DNA of 64,000 nucleotides, taken from contig CAZWCX010000013.1 in NCBI GenBank assembly GCA_964632945.1, positions 23,499 to 87,498 of the forward strand. Reading direction: 5' to 3'. This stretch comes from CAZWCX01 sp964632945. GTDB lineage: Bacteria; Planctomycetota; MHYJ01; WSZJ01; CAZWCX01. Shown here one piece after another: positions 43,876 through 54,864 of this stretch (position 1 is the stretch's first letter; each line of letters opens with the position of its first letter). Both the position numbers and the translations under genes were made by a program. The notes beneath the pieces are model-generated. The model did not search any database and was not told the origin of the DNA. It saw only the letters and a list, made by a program, of their open reading frames with translations.

Positions 43876-46800
43876 ATGTCCCACGCACCCGGCGAGTCCT
43901 GCTGCGGATGCCACACGCCGGTCCCCACCGGAGCGAAGTACTGCGCCCAGTGCGGCACCCCCGTGCCGCGCTCGCGCGGCCCCTCTTCACCCCCCACCGC
44001 CCTGGCCCCGACCGCGGAAAGCACTCCCGCGACCATGATCCGGCTCGAACCGCCCGCCGGCGCAACGCCGGCGCCGTCGACGGTGGTCGACGGAAAATAC
44101 CTCGTCCTCGAGCGTCTGGGCGGAGGCGGATTCGGCGAGGTCTTCCGCGTCCGCGACACGCTACTCGGCCGCGAATTCGCGATGAAGACGTTGCACACGC
44201 ACCTCTCCGCCCACCCGGACGTGCGCGAGCGATTCATCCGCGAGGCCCGCGTGCTCATGGACCTGCAGCATCCGAACCTCGTGCCTACGCGGCATCTGGG
44301 CGAGTGGCGCGGAATCATCTACCTGATCATGGACCTCTCGCCCGGACGCCCGCTCTCGGACGTGATTCGCGAACGTCGTCGCGTGCCGGGCCGGACCGCG
44401 GCGGCGGTGGCGATCGAGGTCCTCAAGGCGCTCGAATACGCCCACGGGATGGGAGTCCTGCACCGCGACCTCAAGCCCTCCAACCTGCTGGTCCGACCGA
44501 ACGACTCCGGCCGCTGGGAGGTCCGCCTGCTCGACTTCGGCGTCGCCAAGGTCCTCGCGGACAGCAAGCTCGGGGAAGGCGACTGGCGCACCCTCGCCAC
44601 GGGAGGGCCGGTCGGGACCTGGCACTACATGAGCCCGGAGCAGATCGGGTACGCCTCGCCGGACCGCGGCGACGCCCCGATCGACGCGCGATCGGACGTC
44701 TACTCGGTGGGCGTGGTCCTGTACGAGATGATCACCGGGCTGCTCCCCTTTCGCAGCGACCAGGTGCTGAAATTGATTCGCGAAGTGCAGCAGGAACCGC
44801 CGGCGCCGTTCCGCGCGCACGGCGTGGAGGAGGACCCGCCCGGGCTGGAGGCGCTGGTCCTGCGAACCCTCGCCAAGGACCCCGCCGATCGCCCGCAAAG
44901 CGCGGCCGCCCTGCTGGCCGAACTCCAGAACCTCGTCGCCGGTCCGCCCACCGTGATCCCGGCGCGGGACCGCGGTCCGACGCCCGCCCCGGCGACCTCG
45001 CCGCCGGTGTCGAACCTTCCGTCCGCCGGCGGCGCGCCGGGGTCCCCTGCGGAGGAACGAGCGCCGGCCGCCGCAGCGACGGTGCGGGGCGATTCCGCTT
45101 CGACCCATGCGGCGCCGACTCCCGCCCCCCCCGCTCTGCCGGTGCGGAGACGCGGGGGCCGGCCCGGACGAGTCGCCTGGGTCGCGGGTCTGCTCGCCCT
45201 CGCGGCCCTCGGATCTGTCTTCCTGTTACCCGCGCGCGGGGCCCGAATGCGCGCGATCGTGATCGCAGCGTCACCGACCTTCGCCGGGTCGACCGCGTCC
45301 GTGCCGGACGCCGCCCGACTCCCGGCGGGCACGACGCTCGAACTGCGCGCCACGCCGGCGCCGGGGTACGCGTTCGCGCGCTGGTCGGACGGATCGACCG
45401 AGAATCCGCGCCGGATCCGCCTCGACGCGGATCTCTCGCTGGCGGCCGAGTTCCGGTCGCTGCGCCACCCGCTGCTGCTCCGCGTCGTCCCCGCCGGCAG
45501 CGGACGCATCGGCCCCTTGGCGGAACGCAGCGAACACGCCGAAGGCGACGAAGTCGAAGTCACCGCCGAGCCCGCTCCCGGGTGGCGGCTGGTCGCCTGG
45601 TCGGACGGCGTCGCGAACGCGACGCGCACCTTCCGGATGCCGGGTCGGGAGGCGGAATTGACGGCGACGTTCGACCGGGCCGTCGGCGCCCGCACCCTGC
45701 CGACCGATCCGGACGGCGCGGGCGAAGCCTCCCTGGTCCCGATGGCCGGAGTCGACGAGCCCGGAGTCGAAGCGCGCCTCTTCGCCCGCCCGCAGGAAGG
45801 CTGGCGATTCGTCGCCTGGTCGGACGGCAACACCGACAACCCGCGCGCTCTCGCGATCCCGGCGGCGGGGGAGGAACCGATCGCCCGGTTCGAGCGCATC
45901 CACCACCCCCTTCTCGTCCGATCCGAACCGGAGGAGGGGGGCAGCATCGCGCGCGTGCCCGAACCGGGCGAAGCCGGCTATCCCCAGGGCGGGGCCGTCG
46001 CCCTGGCCGCTGCCCCCGCTCCCGACTGGCGATTTCTCCGCTGGTCGGACGGCGTGGAAGCGGGAACCCGGGAAGTCACGATGGCGGCACCCCTCGACCT
46101 GACGGCGCACTTCGCGCCGATCCTCGCGGCGAGCGCCTTGCCGGAGGACGGCGGAAAGGTCGCGATCCAGCCGTCCGGATACGACGCGGGAGACGAAGTC
46201 ACCCTGCTCGCCGCCGCGCGCGAGGGTTGGCGCTTCACCGGTTGGATGGACGGGGAACGCTCGGCCGCGCGCACCGTTCGCGCGGACGCCCCGGCGGTTT
46301 TCGTGGCCCGATTCGAACCCGCCGCCTCCTCCTGGTCCATCGTCGCCGATCCTCCCGAAGGCGGGTCCGTGGAGTTCGCCGATCCCCATCCGGTCGTCGG
46401 GCGCAGCGTAACGCTCTTTGCCCGCGCGGCCGACGCCGAAGGATGGCGATTCACCGGCTGGAGCGACGACGTCGCCGGTGCGCAGCGGGTCATCCGGATC
46501 GAGGAAGGCCTGCGGCTCACCGCCAGGTTCCGCCGGTACCACTCCCTGGCGTGGACGTCCCTGCCGGCCGAGGGGGGATCCGTCCTGCCCACCCCGGGCG
46601 AGTTCGAGCACGGAACCCAGGTCGAACTGCGGGCGCAGGCGCGCGCGGGGTGGTGCTTCACCGGCTGGTCGGACGGCCCGGCGGCCGCGGTCCGAGTCTG
46701 GCTCGTGGAAGGCCCGGCGCGATTCGAGGCGCACTTCGCGCCCGAACCGGCCCGAAACCTGGATCCTCCCGCGATCGCAGTTCCGGGGGACTCCCCGGCG

Positions 46801-47526
46801 CCCCCCGGGCTGAAGCGGCTCGGACGGATCGACGGCCACGAACAGTTCCTGCACGAGCAGAGCGGCATCGCCTTCGTGTCGGTTCCGGGGGAGCCGCCGC
46901 TCTGGCTCGGGCGCACCGAGGTGACCAACGCGCAGTTCCGCCGCTTCCGTCCCTCGCACCGGAGCGGGGAGTATCTCGGCCATTCTCTCGACGAGGACGA
47001 TCAGCCGGTGGTGAACGTGAGTTGGACGGACGCCCAGGAGTTCTGCCGGACGATGGGATTGCGACTGCCCACGGAGGCGGAGTGGCTGCGCGCCGCGCGC
47101 GGCGGCGGCGCCTCCTGGCCGCCGGGTCCGGACGCGGGCAACTACGCCGATGCCGCCTTTGCCGACATTTCGGCGCGCCGGCCGAACGATGAACTGTACC
47201 AGCGCAAGGACGGGCACGCGGTGACCGCCCCGGTCGGCGGGTTTCCGCCTCCGGGGGGACCGGGCGATGCCGCGGGAGTCCGGGACCTGATCGGCAACGT
47301 CTGGGAGTGGTGCGCCGACTCGTACGGCGACCAGTATCGCGTCGTCCGCGGCGGCTGCTGGATGGACAGTCCGGGGGAACTGGAGCGGCTGGAGTACCGA
47401 AACTCCCACCCGCCGCAATGGGACTCCGGCGCGCGCGACCCGCGCCAGCGCGGCGGTCGGGAGGACTCCCGCGCCTTGCCGCTGCGCATCGGGATCCGCG
47501 TGGCGTACGATCCGCGCGGGCGCTGA
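43876..47526 (+). CDS. Ser/Thr kinase with InlB-type repeats and a formylglycine-generating-enzyme-like domain
   Basis: 1216 residues. Order: N-terminal zinc ribbon (CGCH...CAQCG, about 10-27), kinase (about 75-355; Gly loop GGGGFG, Lys in FAMKTL, HRDLKPSN, DFGVAK, MSPEQ), Pro/Ala-rich linker, one membrane helix (about 430-452), seven divergent InlB B-repeats each with a W-S/M-D-G motif (e.g. WSDGVANATRTFRMPGREAE, about 460-955), and a C-terminal FGE/SUMF1-like domain (about 980-1216; LGRTEVTNAQFRRF, RLPTEAEWLRAARGGG, GNVWEWCADSYG, VVRGGCW). Kinases with FGE-like domains are known from other bacteria, e.g. Chlamydia Pkn1. The FGE part probably binds rather than oxidises substrate. The repeats would extend it away from the membrane. 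Divergent promoter as listed. Confidence 0.9.
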   Translation: MSHAPGESCCGCHTPVPTGAKYCAQCGTPVPRSRGPSSPPTALAPTAESTPATMIRLEPPAGATPAPSTVVDGKYLVLERLGGGGFGEVFRVRDTLLGREFAMKTLHTHLSAHPDVRERFIREARVLMDLQHPNLVPTRHLGEWRGIIYLIMDLSPGRPLSDVIRERRRVPGRTAAAVAIEVLKALEYAHGMGVLHRDLKPSNLLVRPNDSGRWEVRLLDFGVAKVLADSKLGEGDWRTLATGGPVGTWHYMSPEQIGYASPDRGDAPIDARSDVYSVGVVLYEMITGLLPFRSDQVLKLIREVQQEPPAPFRAHGVEEDPPGLEALVLRTLAKDPADRPQSAAALLAELQNLVAGPPTVIPARDRGPTPAPATSPPVSNLPSAGGAPGSPAEERAPAAAATVRGDSASTHAAPTPAPPALPVRRRGGRPGRVAWVAGLLALAALGSVFLLPARGARMRAIVIAASPTFAGSTASVPDAARLPAGTTLELRATPAPGYAFARWSDGSTENPRRIRLDADLSLAAEFRSLRHPLLLRVVPAGSGRIGPLAERSEHAEGDEVEVTAEPAPGWRLVAWSDGVANATRTFRMPGREAELTATFDRAVGARTLPTDPDGAGEASLVPMAGVDEPGVEARLFARPQEGWRFVAWSDGNTDNPRALAIPAAGEEPIARFERIHHPLLVRSEPEEGGSIARVPEPGEAGYPQGGAVALAAAPAPDWRFLRWSDGVEAGTREVTMAAPLDLTAHFAPILAASALPEDGGKVAIQPSGYDAGDEVTLLAAAREGWRFTGWMDGERSAARTVRADAPAVFVARFEPAASSWSIVADPPEGGSVEFADPHPVVGRSVTLFARAADAEGWRFTGWSDDVAGAQRVIRIEEGLRLTARFRRYHSLAWTSLPAEGGSVLPTPGEFEHGTQVELRAQARAGWCFTGWSDGPAAAVRVWLVEGPARFEAHFAPEPARNLDPPAIAVPGDSPAPPGLKRLGRIDGHEQFLHEQSGIAFVSVPGEPPLWLGRTEVTNAQFRRFRPSHRSGEYLGHSLDEDDQPVVNVSWTDAQEFCRTMGLRLPTEAEWLRAARGGGASWPPGPDAGNYADAAFADISARRPNDELYQRKDGHAVTAPVGGFPPPGGPGDAAGVRDLIGNVWEWCADSYGDQYRVVRGGCWMDSPGELERLEYRNSHPPQWDSGARDPRQRGGREDSRALPLRIGIRVAYDPRGR

Positions 47527-47533
47527 GCGGCGC

Positions 47534-49591
47534 TCACCTCCGTTCGAGACGTTCCAGTCCCGCCACGCGGACCTCCGGCTCCAGCTCCACCGGCGGCCCC
47601 GACAGCGCCTCGTGGACCTGCGCGTCGCTGAGCCGGTAAAGCAGGATCGAGCCGCCGACGTCCCCGTCCGGTTCGCGCGCGCGCAGCCACGCGCACAGTC
47701 GCGCGAGTCGGAGTTGCTCGTACCAGAGATAGAGGTCCCCCCACCCCCGCTCCCCCCGCTCGGCCAGGACCGCGCGGAAGACCGCCGGATCCGCACGGGC
47801 GCGATCGAGCCTCCCGAGTTCCGCCGTTGCGCCGCGATAGGCCTCCTCGAACGGAACGCACCACGGACCCATCGCATCGCTGTAGACCGACTGCAGCATG
47901 GTGGCGCTGATCGCGTAGGTCCCGCCCGTCAATGGATACGCCCGCTTCTCCCGCCACCCGTCGAGATGACCGGGAAGCAGGGTCGCGCGCACGCCGTAGG
48001 CCGCGGGATCGGCGGTGCCGAAATAGGACAAGTAGACCGGCTCGGCCGCCTGCTCCGCGCTCCGGGCGGCGAGATGACGCGCGAGTCCCGGCAGATCCTG
48101 TCCCCAGTCGAGCGAGCTGTCCACGAGCCATTGGTGACCGTGCGCCGGTCCGCCGGCCAGCCGGTTGAAGAAGGCGAGCGGGTGGGGCCAGACCGCCAGG
48201 GACTCGATCGCGGCGAGCAGGACCAGACCGACCGCGAGGATCGGGCGACGGGCTCCAAGCGAGACGGCGGCGGCCCCGGCGGCAACCCACAGCGCCGGAT
48301 AGGCGGGCAGCAGGTGCCGCAAACCGATGTTCAGACCGGACGAAACCGCCACGACGACCTGACCGGCGGCCAGCCAGAAGACGGGCGCGACCCGCAATCC
48401 CGCCCGCGCCATCCGGGATCGCCACGTCCATGCCTCCTCGGTCGCGCGGCGGCGCAGCGCCTCGAGGGCGAGGAGGACCCCGCCGAAGAGGAGTGCGAGA
48501 ACCCCCAGCGGCGTCTTGACCAGGAAGGCGATCGGAAAGAAGGAGCGCCACCCGGTCAGGGAGTACTCCCCAGCCAGGAACGACTTCCGGCCGCCGCCAT
48601 GACGGGAGACGACGGCCATCCCGTACAGGTAGGACTCCGGCAGCACGTGCGCCCGCCGCATGCCGTCCAACATGCCGATCCCGGCGCCGCCCTCGGCGCG
48701 GATCTGATCCCACCCGCCGTCCCGCATCACCACCGCCCCCGGTGCGTCGCCGCGAGCGGCGGCATAGCGGAATCCGTACGCAGCCCAGATGCCCGCCATC
48801 ACGACCGCGGCGTGGACTGCAACCACGCCGGCGAAGACCGGCCACCGCCGCAGTCCGCGAACATTCCAGCGCCGGTTCCCCCATTCCACCCGGGTCGGGC
48901 GTCCCGTGCACAGTCGCGTGCCCATCAGTCCCAGCCCGACCAGGACGGCCAGCGCCCCCGACATCTTGGCCAGGAATGCGGCGGTCATCCATAACGCGCT
49001 GACGAACAGCGACCACGGCCGGACCCGGTGCAACAACGCCCACAGCGACGTCGCGGAGCCGAACAGGGCCAGGGCCAGCAGGACGTCCGAGGTCATCAAT
49101 GCGCCGTGGGCGAGCAACTCCGGCGAGACGACCATCAGCGCCATCGTCGCCAGGGCCGCACCGGGGCCGATGCGGCGACGCGTCCAGCGAAACACCAGCG
49201 CGACGAGCGCCAGCCCCAGCAGGACGGTCATGCACCGACCGGGCAACAGCAGCGCCGCCGGATCGGCGTCGGGCGGGTGCAGGTGCTGCCTGGCCAGGCC
49301 CCAGGCATCGGCTTGGCGCCACGCCGCGCCTTCCCATCGCGGCACCCGCCCGGACAGCACGGACGGCAGCGCCGTCCAGTACTGCGCGAGCACGCCGCCT
49401 TCGGGGTACAACCGGAAGTCCCCGGTCGTCCAATAGCTCGCCCCTCCGACGAGGAACAGCCCCTCATCGAAGGTCGCGGAGGCATGCCGGACCCATCCGA
49501 GCGCGAGCGCCGCGTATGCCGCGAACCAGACCGCGACGAGGGCCGGGTGCGTCAGCCTGCGCTCGATGCGATTCCAGGTCGCCCCCGTCAT
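47534..49591 (-). CDS. PMT/ArnT-like membrane glycosyltransferase
   Basis: 685 residues, ATG at 49591. About ten or more membrane helices follow an N-terminal first helix (VAVWFAAYAALALGWVRHA). The first periplasmic loop has FDEGLFLVGGASYW, with the acidic residues of the GT-C fold (a D-E pair), and a following YWTALPSVLSG stretch. Further segments (ISPLL-like VVSPELLAHGALMTSDVLLA) match the PMT/ArnT family. It likely transfers a sugar from a polyprenyl-phosphate donor to protein or lipid at the outer face of the membrane. The C-terminal 200 residues form a soluble domain. It is convergent with the kinase gene, only 7 bases between stops. Confidence 0.8.
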   Translation of the reverse strand: MTGATWNRIERRLTHPALVAVWFAAYAALALGWVRHASATFDEGLFLVGGASYWTTGDFRLYPEGGVLAQYWTALPSVLSGRVPRWEGAAWRQADAWGLARQHLHPPDADPAALLLPGRCMTVLLGLALVALVFRWTRRRIGPGAALATMALMVVSPELLAHGALMTSDVLLALALFGSATSLWALLHRVRPWSLFVSALWMTAAFLAKMSGALAVLVGLGLMGTRLCTGRPTRVEWGNRRWNVRGLRRWPVFAGVVAVHAAVVMAGIWAAYGFRYAAARGDAPGAVVMRDGGWDQIRAEGGAGIGMLDGMRRAHVLPESYLYGMAVVSRHGGGRKSFLAGEYSLTGWRSFFPIAFLVKTPLGVLALLFGGVLLALEALRRRATEEAWTWRSRMARAGLRVAPVFWLAAGQVVVAVSSGLNIGLRHLLPAYPALWVAAGAAAVSLGARRPILAVGLVLLAAIESLAVWPHPLAFFNRLAGGPAHGHQWLVDSSLDWGQDLPGLARHLAARSAEQAAEPVYLSYFGTADPAAYGVRATLLPGHLDGWREKRAYPLTGGTYAISATMLQSVYSDAMGPWCVPFEEAYRGATAELGRLDRARADPAVFRAVLAERGERGWGDLYLWYEQLRLARLCAWLRAREPDGDVGGSILLYRLSDAQVHEALSGPPVELEPEVRVAGLERLERR

Positions 49592-49968
49592 CCGCGCGAT
49601 TCTCCTCGCCTGCCCGCTCGCGACCCGCCCGGGGCCGCTGATTGCGAATCATACCCCCACCCCGGACTTCCTGCGAGGATCGCCGCCCTCGCCCGGCCGA
49701 AATCCGGCAGGTCGGTGGGCAGTTCTTGCCCACTGCCACGGCGTGAACCGAAACGGGGGAGACCGCTCCGCGACACCCCATCGGGCCGTCGCCCGATCCC
49801 CTATTCGCGGCAATGGGTTACAAGGCATCGTGGGGACGATGTCGAGTCGCGGCGGTGGCTCCGGGGTCCGAAACTTGCTATACCGATCATGGAAGGCTGA
49901 ATCCAGCCCTGAACCGCGCCGAGTCGGTTTCGTTGACCCGGGGATGGCCCCGTTCGTCGAGGTGAATC
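49592..49968. other. Divergent intergenic region with a hairpin
   Basis: Lies between divergent genes, so it should hold both promoters. GTGGGCA-GTTCT-TGCCCAC at 49715-49733 is a perfect 7-bp inverted repeat, possibly an operator. A TATGAT-like -10 for the glycosyltransferase (on the minus strand at 49653-49648) and a TATACC at about 49879 for the YdjY gene are seen without good -35 partners. Confidence 0.4.
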
Positions 49969-50790
49969 ATGTCCGTCCGCCCCTTCCGCGTCGGAATCGC
50001 GCTGCTCTGCACCGCCGTCCTGTCCGTGCCTGCGCTCGCCCAGGAACCCGCGCAGCCGCGCATCGAGGGGTCCACCATGATCTTCGACGGGGGTGAGAGG
50101 CTCGACCTGGAGAAGCAGGAAATCATCCTGCAAGGTACGATCTGCCTGCAGCAGGGGCCCATCGAGCTGTTCGCCTGCGCCCCCGGCGGGAAGGACCACG
50201 AGAGCATCGTCGTCCTCCAGTGCAACCCCCAGAACCTGCACCTGGCCCTGCTCGCGCTCGGATTGCGGGACCGCACCGAACTGGGCGGGGGCGGACCGAA
50301 GTTTCCCGGCGACCCGGAGCGGCCGGTCGGCGACCGGGTCCTCGTCGAAATCGAATTCGAGCGGGACGGCAAGACGCAACGTCATCGCGCGGAGGACCTC
50401 GTCCTCAACATGGCGGAAAAGAAGCCCATGGAGCGGGCGGGGTGGGTGTTCGTCGGATCGGCCTTCGACGATGAGAAGGATCCCGAGACCGGGAAGCCCA
50501 CGGGCCGGAAGCTGTACCTCGCGAATCGCTACCGCTCGCTGATGACGACCTATCACGACCCGACCACACTGATCGACAATCCGACGATCGACGGCGGGGA
50601 CGATGACCTGTTCTGGGCGAATCCGGAGCGTCTGTCCGCGCCCGGGACTCCGTGCAAGGTGATCCTGCGGGCGCCGTCGCCCGAGGAGGCCGCGGAGATG
50701 GAGAAGGCGGAGGCCGCCGTGGCCGCGCGCGCGCAGGAGACGCCCAAGGACGGCTCCGGCGAAACGCCCGGCGAAGCCGAAAAGCGCTGA
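49969..50790 (+). CDS. Secreted YdjY-domain protein
   Basis: 273 residues with signal peptide (VGIALLCTAVLSVPALAQE). The mature part has the YdjY pattern: DLEKQEIILQGTICLQQGPI, ELFACAPGGKDHESIVVLQC, then NLHLALLALGL. A mid-region KPMERAGWVFVGSAF and a late LIDNPTIDGGDDDLFWAN complete it. The C-terminus is Glu/Ala-rich. YdjY-domain proteins are common in planctomycetes; their function is not known. The next gene starts 15 bases later, so they are an operon pair. Confidence 0.85.
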   Translation: MSVRPFRVGIALLCTAVLSVPALAQEPAQPRIEGSTMIFDGGERLDLEKQEIILQGTICLQQGPIELFACAPGGKDHESIVVLQCNPQNLHLALLALGLRDRTELGGGGPKFPGDPERPVGDRVLVEIEFERDGKTQRHRAEDLVLNMAEKKPMERAGWVFVGSAFDDEKDPETGKPTGRKLYLANRYRSLMTTYHDPTTLIDNPTIDGGDDDLFWANPERLSAPGTPCKVILRAPSPEEAAEMEKAEAAVAARAQETPKDGSGETPGEAEKR

Positions 50791-50805
50791 TCGCCCGGAG
50801 CCGTC

Positions 50806-51744
50806 ATGCCCGCATCGTTTCAGGGACTGGTCCGCCGAGTGCGGCGGCGGCTCCACCTCCGCCGCGCGCTCGCGGAAGCGATGGGGGCGCTCGCGTTCTG
50901 GACGCTGGGAACCGCTGCGGCGCTCGCGGCCGCCCGCCTGGGGCTCGGGTCGGTCGGAGTCGCCCTCGCCTGCGTCCTCGGCGCAACCGGCCTCGTCCAC
51001 GGATTCCTGCGCGCCACCCGCGTCCGACCGAGCGAACGCGATGCCGGAATCTGGATCGACCGGACCCTGGGCCTGCCGGAAACCGCCGCCACCGCCGTGG
51101 AGGTCATGCACGCCCCCTCCCCCAGCCTCTTCCGCGAACCGCTCGTCCGGTGCGCCCGGGAGCAGACGGAGCCGCGGCGCGCGGAGCTGCTGTCGTTCGG
51201 TCCCCCCCCCGCCTCGTTCGACCTGTTCCTCGGCGCCCTGGTTTTCGCCCTCGCAATCGCCCTCCTCCCCGAGGGAACCGCGGAGGAACGCCGCCGGCTC
51301 GAGCCCCCCGGCGCCGGCGGAGACGATCGCGGCGCGACCGCGGCCTCCCTGCCCGGGGAAGACGCGCTGCTACGCGCCCGCCTGGAGCAGGCACGGGAAG
51401 CGCTCGCACGCGGCGAATCGGAGGCGCTCGTCGCCGCGCGCCTCGCCCGGATCGAGCGGGATCTCCTGTCCCCGGAGGCCCGCGCGGACGATGGGGCCCG
51501 CACGGGAGAGGACTCCCTGGAAGCGCGGCTCCGGGCACTCGCCGATCGCCTCGGTCCTTCCCCGGAAGTGACCGCGCCCGCGGGCGGGCCGGGTTCCGCC
51601 CCCGAGGCGGTGATGGCCGCCCCCGCGGATCCCACGCCCTCCCTTCGCGATCTCAACGCCTCGGCGAAGCAGCAGGCCCTGCGCAGCCGGCCCGACTGGC
51701 CGCGGGAGATGGACGCCCTCGTCGAGCGATACTTCGCCCGCTGA
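50806..51744 (+). CDS. Hypothetical membrane protein (DUF4175-like layout)
   Basis: 312 residues, ATG 15 bases after the YdjY gene. Two membrane helices (AEAMGALAFWTLGTAAALAA and GLGSVGVALACVLGATGLVH, about 22-65) and a third at about 135-155 (FDLFLGALVFALAIALLP). A DRTLGLPETAATAVEV segment follows, as in DUF4175-type proteins. The C-terminal half is soluble and helical. Function unknown; the tight pairing with the YdjY gene suggests an envelope complex. Confidence 0.7.
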   Translation: MPASFQGLVRRVRRRLHLRRALAEAMGALAFWTLGTAAALAAARLGLGSVGVALACVLGATGLVHGFLRATRVRPSERDAGIWIDRTLGLPETAATAVEVMHAPSPSLFREPLVRCAREQTEPRRAELLSFGPPPASFDLFLGALVFALAIALLPEGTAEERRRLEPPGAGGDDRGATAASLPGEDALLRARLEQAREALARGESEALVAARLARIERDLLSPEARADDGARTGEDSLEARLRALADRLGPSPEVTAPAGGPGSAPEAVMAAPADPTPSLRDLNASAKQQALRSRPDWPREMDALVERYFAR

Positions 51745-52056
51745 GCCCGGCCTATCCCCCTGGTCAACCAACGCCCACCGCTGGACAACGGCTGCGCACC
51801 GCTTTCATCCGGCGGCGGCGGGGTAGCTCGGGGCCGCCATCGGCGCGCATCGATCGATCTATCCATTGGAAACTCCCTGTGTTAGAATGGCCGACCCGTC
51901 ACCCGCGATTCCGGGAGGCGGACCATATCGGCCCAGGAGTTGCGAATGGGCCGTGCGGCATGAACCCGGGCCCGGGCGAAACCGTTGATTCGCCCGTCCG
52001 CGAGTCCTGTGTCGCTCGCGCAGGCGCGGCGAATCGGCGATGGAGGCAAGTTCGAC
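51745..52056. other. Intergenic stretch with a possible -10 element
   Basis: TAGAAT at 51883-51888 could be a -10 box for the cyclase-repeat gene; the only -35-like sequence (TTGGAA) lies too close, 11 bases upstream. No gene or RNA is recognised. Confidence 0.35.
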
Positions 52057-53250
52057 ATGAGAACGATGATGGCGATCCTGGTCTTGACCCTGGCGTTTGC
52101 GCCGACGGTCGCGATTCATGCGGATGACGCGGGCGCGCCGGCCGCCCGCCTCGATGCGGTGTTTGCCCGGGGCGCGGACTGGCTGGTCGCCCAGCAGCTG
52201 AGCAGCGGCGCGTGGCCCGACCAGGCCGGCAAGGACGATGTGGGCATTACCGGATTGGTGCTCGCCTCGCTCGCGGGCGCCCCCGAATCGACGCGCGCCA
52301 AGTACGCCAAGAGCCTCGATGCGGCCGTCGAATTCCTGCTCAAGAACCAGCAGGAGAACGGTGGGATTTTCGACGCCGGCAAGGTCCCGACCATGTCCAA
52401 CTACAAGACTTCCGTGGCGCTGCTCGCCCTCGCGACGATCGGCGGGGATCGCGTCAAGGGCGCGGTCGAGAAGGCCCGCGCGCATCTCGCGGGCACCCAG
52501 TTTCACGAGGGTCACATGAACGTCCAGCCGGACGATATGAACTACGGCGGCTGGGACTACGACGAAAAGAGCAAGAAGCCGGGCAGCGACCTGTCGAACG
52601 TCCAGTTCGCCATGGAGGCTCTGAAGAAGGCGGGCCTCGACAAGGACAGCGAAGTCTGGAAACGGGCGGAGCGATTCCTCAATCGCTGCCAGAATCGGAG
52701 CGAGTCGAACGACTTGGCCGAGCAGCTGACCAAGCAGGGAATCACGGTACAGAACGACGGCGGATTCGTGTACGATCCCTTCGCCAGCAAGGCCGGGTTC
52801 GCCGAGTTGCCGGGCGGCGGGAAGGGGCTGATCTCCTACGGCAGCATGACCTACGCGGGCCTGAAGAGCTTCATCTACGCCAACGTGGACAAGCAGGACC
52901 CGCGCGTCCAGGCTGCGTACGACTGGCTGAAGCGCCGCTGGACCCTGGAGGAGAACCCCGGACTCCGCACCGACGCCGATCCGAGCCTGGGACGGCAAGG
53001 CTGGTACTATTACTTCCACACCCTGGCCAAGGCGCTGGCGGCCTACGGGGAAAAGACCCTGGTCGACGCCGCGGGGGTGGAACATGCGTGGGCGAACGAA
53101 CTGGTCACCAAGCTCGCCTCCCTGCAGGCGCAGGACGGCTCGTTCCAGAACGAGGTCCCGCGCTGGTGGGAGGACTACAAGCCGCTCGTGACCGCGTACG
53201 TGCTGATGGCCCTCAATGAGGCGCGCACGTTCGTGGTGGAACCCAAGTAA
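52057..53250 (+). CDS. Secreted prenyltransferase/squalene-oxidase-repeat protein
   Basis: 397 residues. The start after GGAGG is chosen because a signal peptide follows (MAILVLTLAFAPTVAIHAD). The mature part consists of alpha-toroid repeats like those in terpene cyclases and prenyltransferases: GADWLVAQQLSSGAWPDQ, AVEFLLKNQQENGGIFD, LPGGGKGLISYGSMTYAGLK and SLQAQDGSFQNEVPRWWEDY. It is much shorter than squalene-hopene cyclases (about 630-700 residues) and lacks a recognisable DxDD catalytic motif, so it is probably not a cyclase. Similar secreted forms are frequent in planctomycetes with unknown role. Confidence 0.85.
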   Translation: MRTMMAILVLTLAFAPTVAIHADDAGAPAARLDAVFARGADWLVAQQLSSGAWPDQAGKDDVGITGLVLASLAGAPESTRAKYAKSLDAAVEFLLKNQQENGGIFDAGKVPTMSNYKTSVALLALATIGGDRVKGAVEKARAHLAGTQFHEGHMNVQPDDMNYGGWDYDEKSKKPGSDLSNVQFAMEALKKAGLDKDSEVWKRAERFLNRCQNRSESNDLAEQLTKQGITVQNDGGFVYDPFASKAGFAELPGGGKGLISYGSMTYAGLKSFIYANVDKQDPRVQAAYDWLKRRWTLEENPGLRTDADPSLGRQGWYYYFHTLAKALAAYGEKTLVDAAGVEHAWANELVTKLASLQAQDGSFQNEVPRWWEDYKPLVTAYVLMALNEARTFVVEPK

Positions 53251-53271
53251 CGGGACGTTTCGCGTGCGACC

Positions 53272-53308
53272 GAGGTCCCCCGCGCGCGCGCGAGCGCGCC
53301 GGGGGACC
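53272..53308 (+). terminator. Long GC hairpin between the cyclase-repeat and inositol-phosphate synthase genes
   Basis: A stem pairs GGTCCCCC with GGGGGACC, continued by alternating GC on both sides of the loop. It lies about 20 bases after the stop at 53250. No U-tract follows, so terminator activity is inferred from position and strength. Confidence 0.45.
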
Positions 53309-53410
53309 CCGGTTCGCCTTCCGAACGGGTCGGCAGCGGCGCCGGGATCCGGCACGCGCCGCCCGCCGGGAGTCGACGCAGGGATCCGACCTCATTCTGC
53401 GAGAGCGACG

Positions 53411-54652
<1,242 letters not shown>

Positions 54653-54770
54653 TCTCCGGATCGATCCTCCCGCACGCCCCGATCGCCGGTCCCCGCCCTG
54701 CCGCGACGGTTCCCGTGTTCCGCGCGCGCGAATCCCCGCCCCGCCGGGCCTCGAACCGGGTCCTGCGTCC

Positions 54771-54800
54771 TTGACGCTGCCTCGCAACCTCCGCTAGGAT
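54771..54800 (+). promoter_or_regulatory. Promoter of the membrane protein/terpene synthase pair
   Basis: TTGACG (54771-54776), 18-base spacer, TAGGAT (54795-54800). The -10 box overlaps the upstream ATG at 54799, which therefore cannot be the start; this favours the GTG at 54865. Confidence 0.65.
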
Positions 54801-54864
54801 GCGCCGGGCCGGCGGTTCCCCCTGCACCGCGCGGCCGCCCCCCCAGATTCGCCGGAGCCGGCCC

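Noticed and set aside
52057..53250. A true squalene-hopene cyclase
   Set aside because: Too short, secreted, and no DxDD catalytic motif; only the repeat fold is shared.
54799..54801. ATG 54799 as start of the membrane protein gene
   Set aside because: It overlaps the -10 box of a good promoter, and the residues it would add are Arg/Pro-rich; GTG 54865 has a GGAG site.
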